A stretch of DNA of 64,000 nucleotides from Casuarina equisetifolia (taxonomy: Eukaryota > Streptophyta > Magnoliopsida > Fagales > Casuarinaceae): the NCBI GenBank assembly GCA_028551475.1, contig CM052360.1, positions 422,501 to 486,500 on the forward strand. The letters run 5' to 3'. Below the pieces are notes generated by a model. It searched no databases, had not been told where the DNA came from, and saw nothing but the letters and a program-made list of their open reading frames with translations. The translations under genes and the position numbers were made by a program. Positions 35,209 through 47,400 of the stretch are shown piece by piece (within the stretch, counting starts at the first letter, position 1; the number at the start of each line of letters is the position of its first letter).

Positions 35209-38200
35209 TCACTTGGCATGAGTGTTATTCAACTTCACCCTAAGCAATTGAGAGCAAGTCCGGCGATTGTGGCCGATCTGATGGCACAACCTGCAACGAT
35301 GATTCCTCTTAACTGCGTTTCCATTATTGCTTGATCTTGACTTTGGGCAGGTTCTTCTGTTATGGCCCCTTTCTCCACATAACTGACACTTGAACCGTCT
35401 GTCCCCCAAACTATCCTTCAGTTCTGGACAGTAGTGTTTCCTGTGTCCCTCACGTCCACAGTTTCTACAATAGAATTTTACTCCTGCATCAGAGGGGAAA
35501 ATTTGATCCATGACATTATGTTATCACAAAGACAATTACAATAGTAACAATATCACAAATAAAAGTAATAAAATTGGTAACGATAAAGATCAGGTCACTC
35601 ATCCTTGCCCAGCTGCAATGAAAGATGGAGTTGAAACTATCAGTTGTTTCGAGAGGTATGAAGTACAGAACATCCCCTGCTGTTTTGACAAACCCATTTA
35701 TGCACGCACTAAAAACAATTTACCTATTGAAGGTTTACTAAACGCGTTTCTTTTGAGGGAAGGTCAGAACTTGGGGAAGAACAGGAGTGCACTCATGAAC
35801 AGAACAATGGCAAATGAAGATTAGCCACCAAATGGAGACACAGCAAAATACCAGTGTTTAGGATTCCAAGAATGCAAAAAACGAAAAAAGAAAATGAAAT
35901 ATCTCAAGATCTTAAACCAGGTTTCGAGTTAAATAGTTCCCATATTGTTTTATGCCAACCAAGTTTTCTTCCCCTACATATAACAGGCTAGAAGAAAAGA
36001 GGGTTAAAACATAAAATTGATGGACAGAAGGAGAGGCATTTTCAGTATTATACCAACTCGTGGCATCATAACAGCCCATAATGATATTGTGAAAGATACA
36101 ATAATAAAAAGTACTTCAGGAAACCAAAAGACAAACAAATACACTATTAAGTCAAAGATATCGGCAGTTAAGTTCTTTGTACAATAACAGACCTTTCATG
36201 GAAATGCTCCTCTTGCGACGGTTTTCTGGATCACTGAAGAAAGATCTCAAAGTTTCAGAGGCATGCCTTCGTGCTGCAGCTGTTCCCTTGGCTTTCTGAA
36301 TTCATGCTCAGTTTTGAAATATCAAAACAGAAATTTTTTCAACGTCAACAACATAAAGAAGGGTTCATTAAGTTTCCCTTCCAGGTAGCCAAAAGAACAC
36401 AGTTGAAACGATTAATTCAGAACAAACCACTGCAACATTCGTGTAAAGCAAGACTCTTATATTTGCATACCTTAATTGCAGCTACTCTTTGTGCGTGAAG
36501 TTTAGGATCACGATGTATGATCTTCATTCTCTTGCTAAAAAGGCCTGTTTTAGCATTGAGACTCTGCAAACATTCAACTAAACCAAGAAGATTAAATTCA
36601 TGATCTGATCAAAACCATGTATGATAAGGAACATATGCAAACAACATTTTGTATGCAGGGCCTAGCATCAAAAAATCATCTCAAACCTAATTTCAGTAAT
36701 CATGCTAGATTCAACATCGTTGAAACTTAATTGCTTGAATTTTCAAGTCTGCATCCACTCTAGAAGGGAGACATTGTACAATTCCTCTACAACTCTCACA
36801 GGACTCACACTTTCAATCAATTGTTAGCTCAAAGATCCTTCACTTATTCCAAAAGTATCAGATAACCGTTAACTTGTGCAAATGCCAATTGGCTCTAGAG
36901 CTTAAGTATAGTTCAAAATCCTGAATGATAAAAATGAATGATAAGAAAAAAAGAGAGAACAGTGAAATTGTATTATCAGTTGTACTTAGAAAGTCAGAGC
37001 ATTTCAACATAGTAAGATACTTGTCATTCTAATTTCTAGGCACTCATTTGTAATGTCTAACACATTGATTTACGTTATAAAATAAATGCACACCACGTTT
37101 TGTATATCTGGCACGAGTCAGACAGCAAATCCATATGCAATATAAAACAGATACAGTCTACATTTTGTATAAGCAACATGGCAAAGTAAGATCAATCCAG
37201 CCAACTAACTTTCAGTGATCGGCTAATTTTTAATCCCACTTCAGGAGATGGTGATTGGTAAACACGCTTTGATTTCTTCTTCTTTCCAGGCTTAATATCT
37301 AAATTGTCAACTTCATCATCTTCCTTTACTTTGACTGGAGACCTGGGAGAAACACAAAGGTTAAAAGAGCCAACGGTCAACACCTTTTGGTAACCATTAG
37401 AAAGCAGAAAAACAATGGATGTATTCAAGCAAAAACCAAGAATGATTCAAATCAACATTGCATATTAAGAGCTTATCGTGGCAGTCTGACCATGATGTTA
37501 AGGAAACTCTACTATAAAATTATTTCATAAACTATAAATTTGTTTCTAAGGGGTAGTATAGATTCTTTAGTAGAAATCAGGAGAGCTTTTCATAAATCTA
37601 GAACATAAGTAGCCATGATGTAAACCTCATGACACTGATATATATATATATATATATATATTTTTATTTTTTAAAGGCAAAGGAGGGTGGGGGATTTTGG
37701 CGTCTCAAACCTGGAACCTCTTTGGTCCCAAGCTGCGTTAGTTCCAACTGAGCAAGGGTTATTGATCTCACAACCCTCATTAATCTCCTTCGCATGGGGG
37801 AAAGAAAAAGTAGAACAACTCCAGGAACAAATGACTTGTATGAATACACCAGTTTAGCTTTTCATGTGACATTGATTTATTTGGGCATGAAACCCACCTT
37901 ATGGTCCCTATGAAACCCACCCTATGGTCCTCACAATAGCCCTGCAAGAAGCACTTTGACCTTGTCATTCAGAAATATAACCCTTGCTCTTTAACTGTGA
38001 ATTGGACCTGTTTAATCATTTGTTAAAGTACGCTCTCTTTTCCCAAACGTTATACGTATTAGACTAGATTAAGACTACCACTAGACCTACTTAGTGATTG
38101 CATAAAGCATGAGAAAAATGAAATTGATGATTTGTATGGTTGCACAAGTAAGAAACAAGGACAAAATATCATTCGTGGTGAAGAAAACCAAAACATATAC

Positions 38201-40256
38201 TAGCACTCCTTCATTAACCAAATTAGAAAGATAGAAACGGTAGATTAGTACACAAATAGACAACAAGTGACAGCAAGACATGGGCATAACATGAATTTGA
38301 CAAAAAAAAATGCAACATAAAGAAAGGATATGAAAAGTTACTTAGAGCGAGCTTTCTCCCATGGTTGTTCATCAATTGACTCTTCCCATATCACGCAATC
38401 ACCCAAACATTGTTGACAAGTCATTATGCCCTGTCCCAAACAGGACCAAATAAATCAGAGACGGATAAGGACATATTTTATCTTTCCACAAAGACCAATT
38501 GCTTGCTGTTTCATAAGCATAACAAATAATTGCTCAATCCAAAGAAGTGCATTTACTAGTTTCCTAAGAACAACGTACAGAAGTTAAATTTAATTTTTCT
38601 TTTGACTTATAAGTTATGCAACCAATGGACCTGGAACCCACAACCTCAACCTCAACCCTATGCCTAAAGGGGAACAAAGTTCCAACTAAGCCAGTTTTCT
38701 TCGGCCAAAATGGAAGTAATATGATATTCATTAATTACCTGTAAGCTTCCTATGAAAAGGTATGGTAGTGTTAAGACATACGAGAAATTAGAAAGAAGAT
38801 GCAAGAGGTTCCAATGTACAGAGTGAGGGCATAAGGTATATGCAAGGGGAACATTACAAGTCTGGGTTCTCTAATGATGCTACGCAACTAATAAAACCAT
38901 TCTCTTGCCCTAACAAATAACTGGAATTAACCTCATCAATGTTAAACCAAATATCTTTGCTGTAGGTTGCAGCTTTCTTTATGGATATCAAAAACAAGAA
39001 TTTTACAAAATTTCCATAAATTGTTGATGGAAGGCGCACTACCAAATTTTGCTCTTAGAACAGAGTTAAAATCTTAAAAAATGCTGTCTTCGAATTGGTA
39101 TGAACAGAGTATTACTGCTAGCCCCACTTCCATATAAACGTACATCTGCAATTAATTTAGAATGGCTCCAAACGCATATACCTTTCCATTACATTTTGAA
39201 CAGTCTAATCTCGTTCTCTCTATTCCACACTCTGTGCAAGGAGTATAACCTCTACCCCGACAACTTGGGCAAGGTAGCTCTCTGATGTACTGCCCGTTTG
39301 GACCAAACCATGAACGTTGTGTGGGTGCACCAGAACCATCATTCCTGAAGTTAAATTTAAAAATTAGATGTCACATCTCCAATGGCCACAAACATAGACA
39401 TAGAAGAGTGTGACAAAGCATATGAAAGAGCTCGAAATTCTAGCCCTAAAGAAATTCTATAGTGACCTACACTTTAGGAGTCATGTTCCTAGCCAATTGT
39501 GCTAACTCTTGAGTTTAAAGATAAATTACTTCTACCTTCCACGCTTCAAGGACTTGAAAAGACCAATTTCCTGAAAACTACCATAAAACTCTTAACTTGC
39601 CTAATTGAGTTAAGACTTTTTTCATTAAGCGGAAACCACATCATTAACACCCCCCCCCCCCCCCCCCAAACCAAAAAAAAAAAAAAATCCATATCTTCAA
39701 ATATCGTTAGTTAAATGGCCAATAGGCGCTCCCGCCATTTTCACTTTGGGTCCCCTAAAGCAAGATTTCATATAGTGTGCACTTCTAAACATCGCGTCTA
39801 ATGCATTATATGCACGATAACTGGCGATTAAGTAAGTCAGTTAGAAAATGCATGTAAATATAACTACGACAATCATAGAAAATACATAGACGACGCTTTC
39901 AAAACCTCGGCTTCGGAGCGACATCGAGCCCGAATAACTCTTCCGAGGGATCATAACGCAACTGTACCAAAATCATGCAAACAAATAAATCAGGCAACTG
40001 TAAATTAAACTGAAAAGTATCAAAAAAATCCGCATTTTGCCTTCACACCACAGACAGCGAAAGAAGTGCTTGGATGGACTGTAAGAGAGCGTACCAGGCT
40101 TTTTTTGGCATTTGGAAGAGAGTCGTCGTTCGTAGAGGAAATGACGCTTGGAAAGAAGCTAATTTTTCTCTTGGAATGGAAGGAAATCAAGAATCGGACG
40201 CTCTTGTGCCTCCAACGAGGTGCCAGAATTCGAAATGAGGAACTAATCGAGGACAT
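35209..40256 (-). CDS. DnaJ-type Cys-rich and triple CCHC zinc-knuckle protein
   Basis: Eight exons: 40047-40256, 39906-39961, 39182-39344, 38342-38430, 37210-37342, 36471-36563, 36193-36295 and 35209-35483; the frame closes at 373 aa. Residues 1 to about 60 (MSSISSSFRILAPRWRHK...) are Ser/Arg-rich without acids, like a plastid or mitochondrial transit peptide. Four CxxC pairs (C114/117, C125/128, C137/140, C148/151, with CRGRG and CNGKG) form a DnaJ-type zinc-binding region. A basic segment (about 190-220) follows, then three CX2CX4HX4C knuckles at 288-301, 315-328 and 346-359. The layout matches a plant family annotated as zinc knuckle (CCHC-type) protein; the role is unknown, with organellar protein folding or RNA binding plausible from the domains. 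The exon 1 donor (GTGAAG at 40046) is the least certain junction. Introns 3 and 4 contain SINE-like sequence. Confidence 0.85.
37635..37785 (-). mobile_element. tRNA-derived SINE in intron 4 of the zinc-knuckle gene
   Basis: Read on the minus strand: CTTGCTCAGTTGGAACTAA resembles a tRNA A box, GGTTCCAGGTTTGAGAC resembles a B box about 35 bases later, then a C-rich linker, AAAAAATAAAAA and a (TA)n tail at about 37638-37661. This is the usual plan of a plant tRNA-derived SINE. Target-site duplications were not established. Confidence 0.55.
38600..38705 (-). mobile_element. Second SINE-like tRNA-derived relic, intron 3 of the zinc-knuckle gene
   Basis: On the minus strand TGGCTTAGTTGGAACTTTG (A-box-like) is followed by TGTGGGTTCCAGGTCC (B-box-like) about 40 bases later. 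It is older or more degenerate than the copy at 37635-37785. Identification rests only on these two boxes. Confidence 0.35.
39650..39686 (+). repeat. Poly-C then poly-A run in intron 2 of the zinc-knuckle gene
   Basis: About 17-18 consecutive C are followed within a few bases by about 15 A. Lengths of such runs are prone to sequencing error and real slippage. Confidence 0.8.
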
Positions 40257-40290
40257 CTGATACGTACGATTCAAAAAGCATGAAGCGAAT
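40023..40290 (-). repeat. Transit-peptide exon block, source copy
   Basis: This block holds exon 1 of the zinc-knuckle gene plus about 30 bases either side. Diverged copies lie at about 45950-46212 and 55310-55465, all in the same orientation. Confidence 0.8.
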
Positions 40291-40529
40291 ATTTTGTGTA
40301 CAGGCGCAAGAGCATCATGTACGAAGTGCAAACGTCGCCTGAATCGGCAAGAAGCAATCTAGACACGTCGATGTTTCGCGTGTGGCTACAAGGGAAGATA
40401 GGAGGCCGCGATTGCGCGGGTATTCGTGGCTCAGAATAGAGCCATTGCCTTTTGGGTGAATTCAACCATGGGCCAATTGGTGCGGCGATGGGGGCCTTAA
40501 GTGTTTCCTTCATTCGGCCCTTTTGTCAG

Positions 40530-41310
40530 CCCAATGACTTGATTGCTAAAAAACATTAAACACGTTTCCCTTTTTTAAAACATTTTTTTAAATAAAGAAG
40601 CAGGTAATATCAAAATCAAATTTTTAAGGGATAAAATTTTGGAAATAAAATTATTAAGAACATAGAAATATAAGAATGATGAAATCACTTTCTCGAATTA
40701 TATAACAACACAATTTGTAGGATTTGAACTGAGATATAGTATCCCGTCGGGCACTAATGTCATTAATGTCATTAATATAAATGTTGGAACCATGAGAAGG
40801 TCTAGTCTAGATTAGCACGTCATTATATATGCTTGCTTCGTTGGAAACTACGCCAGCAACAAAAGCTATTCATCTTCTTCGATCTCAAAAATACCCAACC
40901 TACATCTTTCCAATTAGGAGAACTGCAAATCGATTCGTTTTTACCCATACAATTGAGCCACTTGGCACAAAAGGCAGCATCTTCAAAATCATATTTCTTA
41001 TTTCAAGATAATATAAAAGGTTACACGAAAGCAAAACGACTTTTGTTACCAGCCATCCCTCACGGCTTGCTACTCTAGAATAGATGAGAGTGAATTTATG
41101 ATGGGTGAGCTGTTCTTGTCTTGTGCTTTTTTATTATGTAGTACAAAGCTGAGGAGAAACTCGTACATGTGCGTCAACCCAAGCTCACCCTGAAAGGAGT
41201 ACCCCAGCTTCATTAGTTGACTTTAAGCCGTTATCTTCTTTACCCGGTACTCATATAACACTTCAGCCTGTATCAGAGAAATATACCAGTTTTATGTACA
41301 AGTCAGTATG
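40530..41310. other. Intergenic, between zinc-knuckle and Sel1-like genes
   Basis: The right part, next to the stop codon at 41311, should include the 3' untranslated region and polyadenylation signals of the Sel1-like gene. The left part would be the promoter side of the zinc-knuckle gene. No other gene seen. Confidence 0.5.
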
Positions 41311-44300
41311 TCATTCAGCAAGTAGACGTTTCTCTTCCTCCTCAAGTCTATTCAACCACTTTATGCCAAGATCACATCCCGCTTTGGCTGCAATTTGGAA
41401 CTGTTTTTTAGCCATCTCTACTGGATCCATCACAGGGTTTCCTATGCTCTTCCTTCGTCTAGCAGAGGGAATGCCCTTCGAGCTGAATTTCGCAAGAGAT
41501 TCTGGGACTTCAACACCTGACACATGCCATATGCCTTAAAAGTGAACTTCCGAACTTCCAACAAAGTCAAAAATTGTTTACTTTAAATGTGGCGAGCAAC
41601 ATTGTGTTCCCTGAAAGATTTTCAATAAATAAAAGAAATGGAAAGGGAGGAAGTACAACCCCAGCCCCTGCACCTGCTTAACCGGGTGGATTGGCTTGTG
41701 AACCATGAAGGTTTCTGACAGAAGATAACGTTCTACTCTATTTTAGGCTACTAAAGGTATCATACTTAAACTGAACGATCTTCCAGGTAAACCTCATTTT
41801 GATTTGTCCTCCAACAACTATAACTCCCACAGCTGTCAACTATATTCTATGATCCACAAGCCCACATATATCAAGTGTCACCACAATCCAATAAATGCTG
41901 ATCAGGATTGTCGTCACATGTTATCATCATCACTGCTATTTGAAAATATTGAAATAACTATGACATGATTAGCATAACATAAGAAACATGAGTAAGAAAA
42001 ACTAACCTTTAAGCAGAAGGGACCCACATGCTATAGCAGCCCCAGCATGTCCCTGCATGTGAAGTACAAAACAGAGAACAGTTCAATATACACGTGCTAG
42101 TTCAAAGAATATATGTGGGCTAATAGTAATATCCCAACTGAAGACTTTAAAAAACTTTTTCAATTTCCAACTTTTGCTGATAAGACAATAAGGCGACACT
42201 ATACATCCATTTGTCCTGACACTACACTCTCCTTTGGGAAAGAAGCATCAAGAACCAACCTTGTGAGGGAGGATTGTCTGGCAAAGACCCTCAGGAAAAG
42301 ACTCAGGGCATTAACTATGTGTCTTTATATCACTTGCTTCTATAAATCCCTAAACAAAATGCAGAATGTGTAATATCAACCATTTTCTAACAGGTAACTA
42401 GCGAAGCCAACTCTGGATCCAACAATCTATGGATCCAGCCAAATAACCAGTAGTTGTCATTCTCTTGAAGGATTACACATTTCGCATATCCCTTCAATTA
42501 ACGACAGAAACCAGTCGTATTATATTCCTAATGACACTTGACACAAAGTGAGATAAAAAAGCTGGTGCTTATCACCAATTAAGTACTCTAATCAGTTATC
42601 ATTCAATGCATCATATACTTGATAAGGTCTGAACTTTTCAGCTTCTAAACAAAACATACTACAATGTTGAAACCAACATTCTCGGTCAACTAGCTTGACT
42701 CGAATAAAAACCATCCACAGAACCATGAAATGTCACTAAAGCAAAGCCAATGCAGACTTACCTTCCTAAAAAGATTTGCATTGCTCAACAGCATCCAATT
42801 GAACTAGTTAATCTGGGTCCACTCCAAAGCTAGCCAGTTTTGACCAAGAAATCTCAAAGACTAGTTCTCCAACCAATTTCTTTTTCAATATAGTAAAATT
42901 GGAGTGCACGGCTCTAAACCAACAGTATTAAGCCCAAGAGCCAGCTATGTCCTCTTCAACATTTTTGCTATTTACTTACCTCCCCTTATCAGAGGCTCTC
43001 ACTAAACAGATAATTTTCACCCATACAAGATTCTATGCGATTATCTGTAAATAAATGCCATTACCTTCTCCGATGCCCTGTGGAAACACCAGAGTGCTGA
43101 GGCTACGTCTTTTTTAACACAGTCCCCAGTTAAATATACTGCACCAAGAAGATAAAGAGCACCTGGATGCATCTAGAACAAAGCAAGTCCCAGTTAAGTC
43201 TGAAACATCTCAAGAAAGCATCATTGAGATACATATTACTTCTGGAAAAATACCTGCTCAACGGCCTTTTCCAAATAATAGAAAGCTTGCTGATCTGATT
43301 GGACATAGTCATTCTATCCAAAATACAAGCCAAAGAACATCACAAAACAATATAAAAAGCAGCTAGACCTTAACCCCAACCAATTGGGTCAACTTTATTC
43401 AATTTAATTAAAGTTCAAAAGGCTCAACTAAATCCATGGAACTGCAGGCTCATCCAGTTACAATAAACTTTATACACATTAAAGTGTAGTGCAAAATGAG
43501 GCAGGCTAACCTCAGTTCTCAGACGACAACCCAATTCAAACTGAGCATCTGGATCGCCCATATCTGCAGCTTCAACTAACAAAGCAGCCCCTCTGTTATG
43601 ATAAGCAGTCAAACGGCAGCAACAAATCAGACAATAGAAAGGAATGACAAAGCAATAAAGAAAGTGCTCTACACTTAGACCAACTAGTAGGATAACACAA
43701 CACGTCATTGAATAAGAATCAAGATAAATAATTGGAAAAGAAAAAAAAGAATAATTTTAAAAGCAATTTTTTATCTCCTCCCGTTAGCACTGAACTAACT
43801 TTGGATAGTAACTGCTGTAACCAATGAAATCAAGATAGAGTTCCAATATCTTGCTGGTTGAAAGAAAATCCCAAATTTTTAAGGGCTTTGGCCTGCTTTC
43901 TTAAGGAGCTTGCAACAGTCAGAAAGTTCACTCTAAATCTGAAGTGGTCCAAACTCCGCAATTTCATAAACTGGGGGTGCAATTAAGTCCAGGCTGTTTG
44001 ATCCTTGAATGGTTAAGAATCAACCATATTAAATTTGTTTCCATGAGTTCAAAATAGAAATCAAACAAAAGTAGCTATAGAACCAAACCAACCAGATCAA
44101 ATATCTTTGCATTGGTTTGAGTTAATTTTACGGGCTTTTTTTACTTCAAAACAACACAAAAGATTATATACCAGAGAGAACAGGGAAAATGATAACCGAA
44201 GAGAAAAAATACAAGATAATGCACCTTGTTTTAAGAAATGTCAGGGCTGGGTTGAATGAAATTGGTGTATCTCTGACTACATATCCCAACAACATACATC

Positions 44301-45524
44301 ATCAAGATGTAAAAAATTAAACATGTTGCACAAACAAGCCCTTTTCTATTCAGATAAGATAACTTGAGCACTGAACCAAACATTTCAGTCTGAACTCAAC
44401 AACCTATCCCGCATAATCAAGAACTGAACCAAAGCAGGTCTAAGAGCAACACAATGACAGACTTGAACCACTAACAATGACGTCGTATCTTCTTCGTGAT
44501 AAACTAGGAACCCTTTGATACTTTACAGCTCTAGTGATGTCCGGAATAAAATAGCACATCAGGGTAACTTACACAGCTTTACATGCCCCGGGAATATGGT
44601 ATTTCAAATGCAATTTGGACAGCCAATATCTTGCATGGGTGTTCATGTTGTCAGCCTCTAGAGCCAACTCAAAGTTCTCCTTTGCTGCCTGATATTGAAC
44701 TCAAACCAAAAAATATTACATAAGATGGTACAACACTGTGGGATCCCTTTAGATATTTTCTGTATGAAAGTCAAGATGAAAAAACAAAAAAGTAACAAAT
44801 TAAAATCACAAATATAGATGATGGTGGAAAAGGATCACCGCCACTGATGTAGATAAAAATTACAAATCAAGGATCTTTAACCTGTTTAACTCATTTATCT
44901 CTTAAATTTCAACTCAACCCAAGCAGCAAAGTTGATAGCGCACCCAGCAGGATTGAACTTATGAGCTTTAAAGCATATCTATGTTGCTTGACATCCTTAG
45001 AAATGAAGACCATTAGAAGAAGTTGGGGCAAGTCTGTTACTGTAATAATCATATGTTAATTTGTTCAAACTCAACTGCAACAAACAGAAAATCCTAAAAC
45101 TCTTCCGTTTATGGTACATAAGATTCCTAAGTAGCTGACTGAAATTAGGACACTTTCTGTTTTTCAGCAACCAAACCGATAGGAGAAATGAAATCAAGAG
45201 TAACCAATGAGAGTGAAGACGACAGATATAAGTTCGCATATTCAGTACCCGAAGAAGAGGAATGAGACGACGATCATTAAGCTCGCAGTAATCAATAACT
45301 CTATCAACTTCCTTTAGAGCACTCCACCCTTTGGCTATGAATTCCGTGGCCTTCTTGTTCCTACTGTGCATCTCTCTCTGAGGGAGATAGCGACAATGTA
45401 AGTAGCACTAACAAATCAAATGAGGGTATCTTGGAAAAGTCGGAACGACTACCTGTTGATTGAATTGAAGAAGACCAAGAGCGGTGCATTTGTCAGCAGG
45501 CTTCTTCAGAAGCGACCTCAACAT
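41311..45524 (-). CDS. Sel1/TPR-like repeat protein
   Basis: Eight exons: 45453-45524, 45249-45377, 44573-44688, 43511-43592, 43254-43313, 43065-43172, 42007-42052 and 41311-41516; all junctions are GT-AG and the frame closes at 272 aa. Helical-repeat phrases include [21 protein letters not shown] (TPR-like), then Sel1-type units [37 protein letters not shown] with [17 protein letters not shown], and a last one [20 protein letters not shown]. Such repeats mediate protein contacts; partner and location are unknown. I chose the ATG at 45524 because upstream frames are not continuous, but the same strand just upstream (about 45545-45640) reads DALKCLKIAKEALEGG in a different frame, joined to this one by a GT repeat, so the true protein may begin further upstream. 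No transit peptide is evident from the chosen start. Confidence 0.82.
43365..43445. repeat. Au-SINE-like 3' end motif in a Sel1-like gene intron
   Basis: The string ACCTTAACCCCAACCAATTG resembles the 3' terminal palindrome of plant Au SINEs (CCCCAACTAGTTTGGGGTC). Only this end is recognisable, so the call is weak. Confidence 0.25.
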
Positions 45525-45949
45525 CTTTTCTGCACACACACAGCGATAAATTTGAGGGCTCGCACTCGATCGCCACCTTCCAACGCTTCTTTCGCGATCT
45601 TCAAGCACTTCAAGGCATCGAAGAAAACCCTAGAAATTGAAGGCAAAATCGAAAGAAGAATTCAGGATTTTGAGGAGTATCGACAGGTGACCATAAGAAA
45701 CGAAATAAAGAAACAACAGAGAGAAAGACAACTTTGACGAATCTGACCTTGCAGATGGGATCTGAACAAACCTGGATAAATCGTCGATCGAGGAAAGAGA
45801 CCAATCTCCGCCAAACACAAGGTTTTGCTCATCGCGCTCCCTGTTTTTGTACATGCACTCTTCCGCTGGTCAACCCCTACTCAGGGTTTCTGATCGGCAT
45901 AGGATTGAAATCAGAGGGAAGTAACCACATATCTGAACAAAATCAAATA

Positions 45950-46212
45950 AATCCACATTTTGCCTTCACAGCACAAACAGCGAAAGAAGGGCTTGCTAGG
46001 ACTGTAAGAAAGCCTACCAGGCTTTTTTTGGCAGTTGTAAGAGAATCGTCGTTCCTAGAGGAAATGACGCTTGGGAGGAAGCTAGTTTTTCTCTTGGAAT
46101 GGAAGGAAATCAAGAATCGGACGCTCTTGTACCTCCAATGAGGTGCTACAATTCGAAATGAGGAACTGATCGAGGACATCTGATACGTACGACTCAAAGA
46201 GCATGAAGTCAG
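45950..46212 (-). pseudogene. Duplicate of zinc-knuckle gene exon 1 (transit peptide), copy 2
   Basis: Minus strand, from the ATG at about 46182: MSSISSSFRIVAPHWRYK and onward, closely matching residues 1-70 of the zinc-knuckle protein with an open frame and a GTGAAG at the same place as the source donor. No downstream exon of that gene accompanies it. It lies about 430 bases upstream of the Sel1-like coding start on the same strand, so it could act as a new 5' exon or promoter there; that is inference only. Confidence 0.75.
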
Positions 46213-46219
46213 CATGAAG

Positions 46220-47300
46220 TCACTCTAATCCTAAATACTACGAGAGCGAGCCTGCATCCATGGCTATAACCCAAATACTTTATTCATGTCAGATAATAGC
46301 CTTCCACAAGGCCCATTTCATGATTTAGCAAATGCAAAAACGAATGACATAATTCCCAATAGACTCTTCTTATGTTTCCTTGTAGCAATTGCAAAATTGT
46401 CTCATAGTTCAATTGCCACGCGTGTTCTTCTCCAATGGCTAGAAACTGTTAAATGCTCCTCCACATAACAAACATATCCCCCCTTCCTTCAGTCCAACCT
46501 AGCCCTCAAGGTTGAGCTGTGGGAATTGAAGTTGTAGTCGTTCCTTATCTTCTTATATAGACTTGGCAGGTGGCATGCCTTCCCGTTGAATTAGCACTTC
46601 TTCCCTTAGTTGCTTCCTTCTCTTTCCAACACTATCATATCATGGGGATATAGCTAGGCCCATTTTCCTGAGAAGCATATGGACGCAGTTGGCTTGTATG
46701 TGAGCTATTGGCCTTACGAACCTGTTTAAGTTGGAGCTGTGAAAGACTCTTTGTATTTAGGAACTTCTTCAGTATCATTCATACATTCATATATATACCA
46801 TGTACACACAAGTTTTGGTTGGATGACCATGGTACATACAAGTTTGTCATAGCACGGTTAGCCAAGGTCAAAAGTTATTGCAATACCCATTCGAGGTCGG
46901 GTTTGAGCCATTGATATGTTGTTATTAAAGCTATGCGCTGGTTGAGACTACTCCTTGCAAATATATAGGACTTAGATCGGCTTCTGAATTTGGAATTACG
47001 CTGCAAAGGTCTATTACTTCCTCCAAATTCTCAGACATAATAAACTGTAGTAGACCGCACATCCCAGTGGACATCAGGCCCCCCAGTGCACGAACCCAGC
47101 AGCGAAGCAAGAAAACTAAAGGGGATTTAACTTAGCCAGCAAGCTTTCAAAGACGCCGAGCCAATCATACCTCGGATGGGAAAAGGTGCCAATCACACTC
47201 TACTTTTAGGCTCCACTAAAGGTACAAATCCGCAGTGAGGCTTTACAGAAAGAGAGCAGAAGTCGAGGAAGACTGAGGCTCTAAGAATCGGAGGTCTTAC
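46220..47300. other. Intergenic, no gene supported
   Basis: A phrase near 46490-46520 (CAGTCCAACCTAGCCCTCAA) resembles text often found beside plant LTR elements, but no element could be traced. No coding feature recognised. Confidence 0.4.
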
Positions 47301-47305
47301 CGGAG

Positions 47306-47400
47306 GAGGTACGCTGAATAGAACCACCAAGTTCTGCTTGCATTCGGATCAAGTCCATCCAATTCATCGCCATTGATGCTGAGGTGAATTTTTTTCCTTT
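47306..47400 (-). CDS. Possible first exon of an unrecognised small gene
   Basis: Minus strand from the ATG at about 47376: MAMNWMDLIRMQAELGG and a few more residues, then a consensus-like donor GTAAG at about 47305. I do not recognise the protein and found no convincing second exon. The segment is repeated at about 47713-47795, where the matching stretch reads MAMKMGGLNQYG and lacks the donor. Confidence 0.3.

Noticed and set aside
44880-44990. Possible SINE in a Sel1-like intron
   Set aside because: Only a weak B-box-like string was seen, without an A box or tail.
45630-45854. 74-codon minus frame upstream of the Sel1-like gene
   Set aside because: Probably 5' leader or an upstream exon of that gene; no domain and no independent evidence of a gene.
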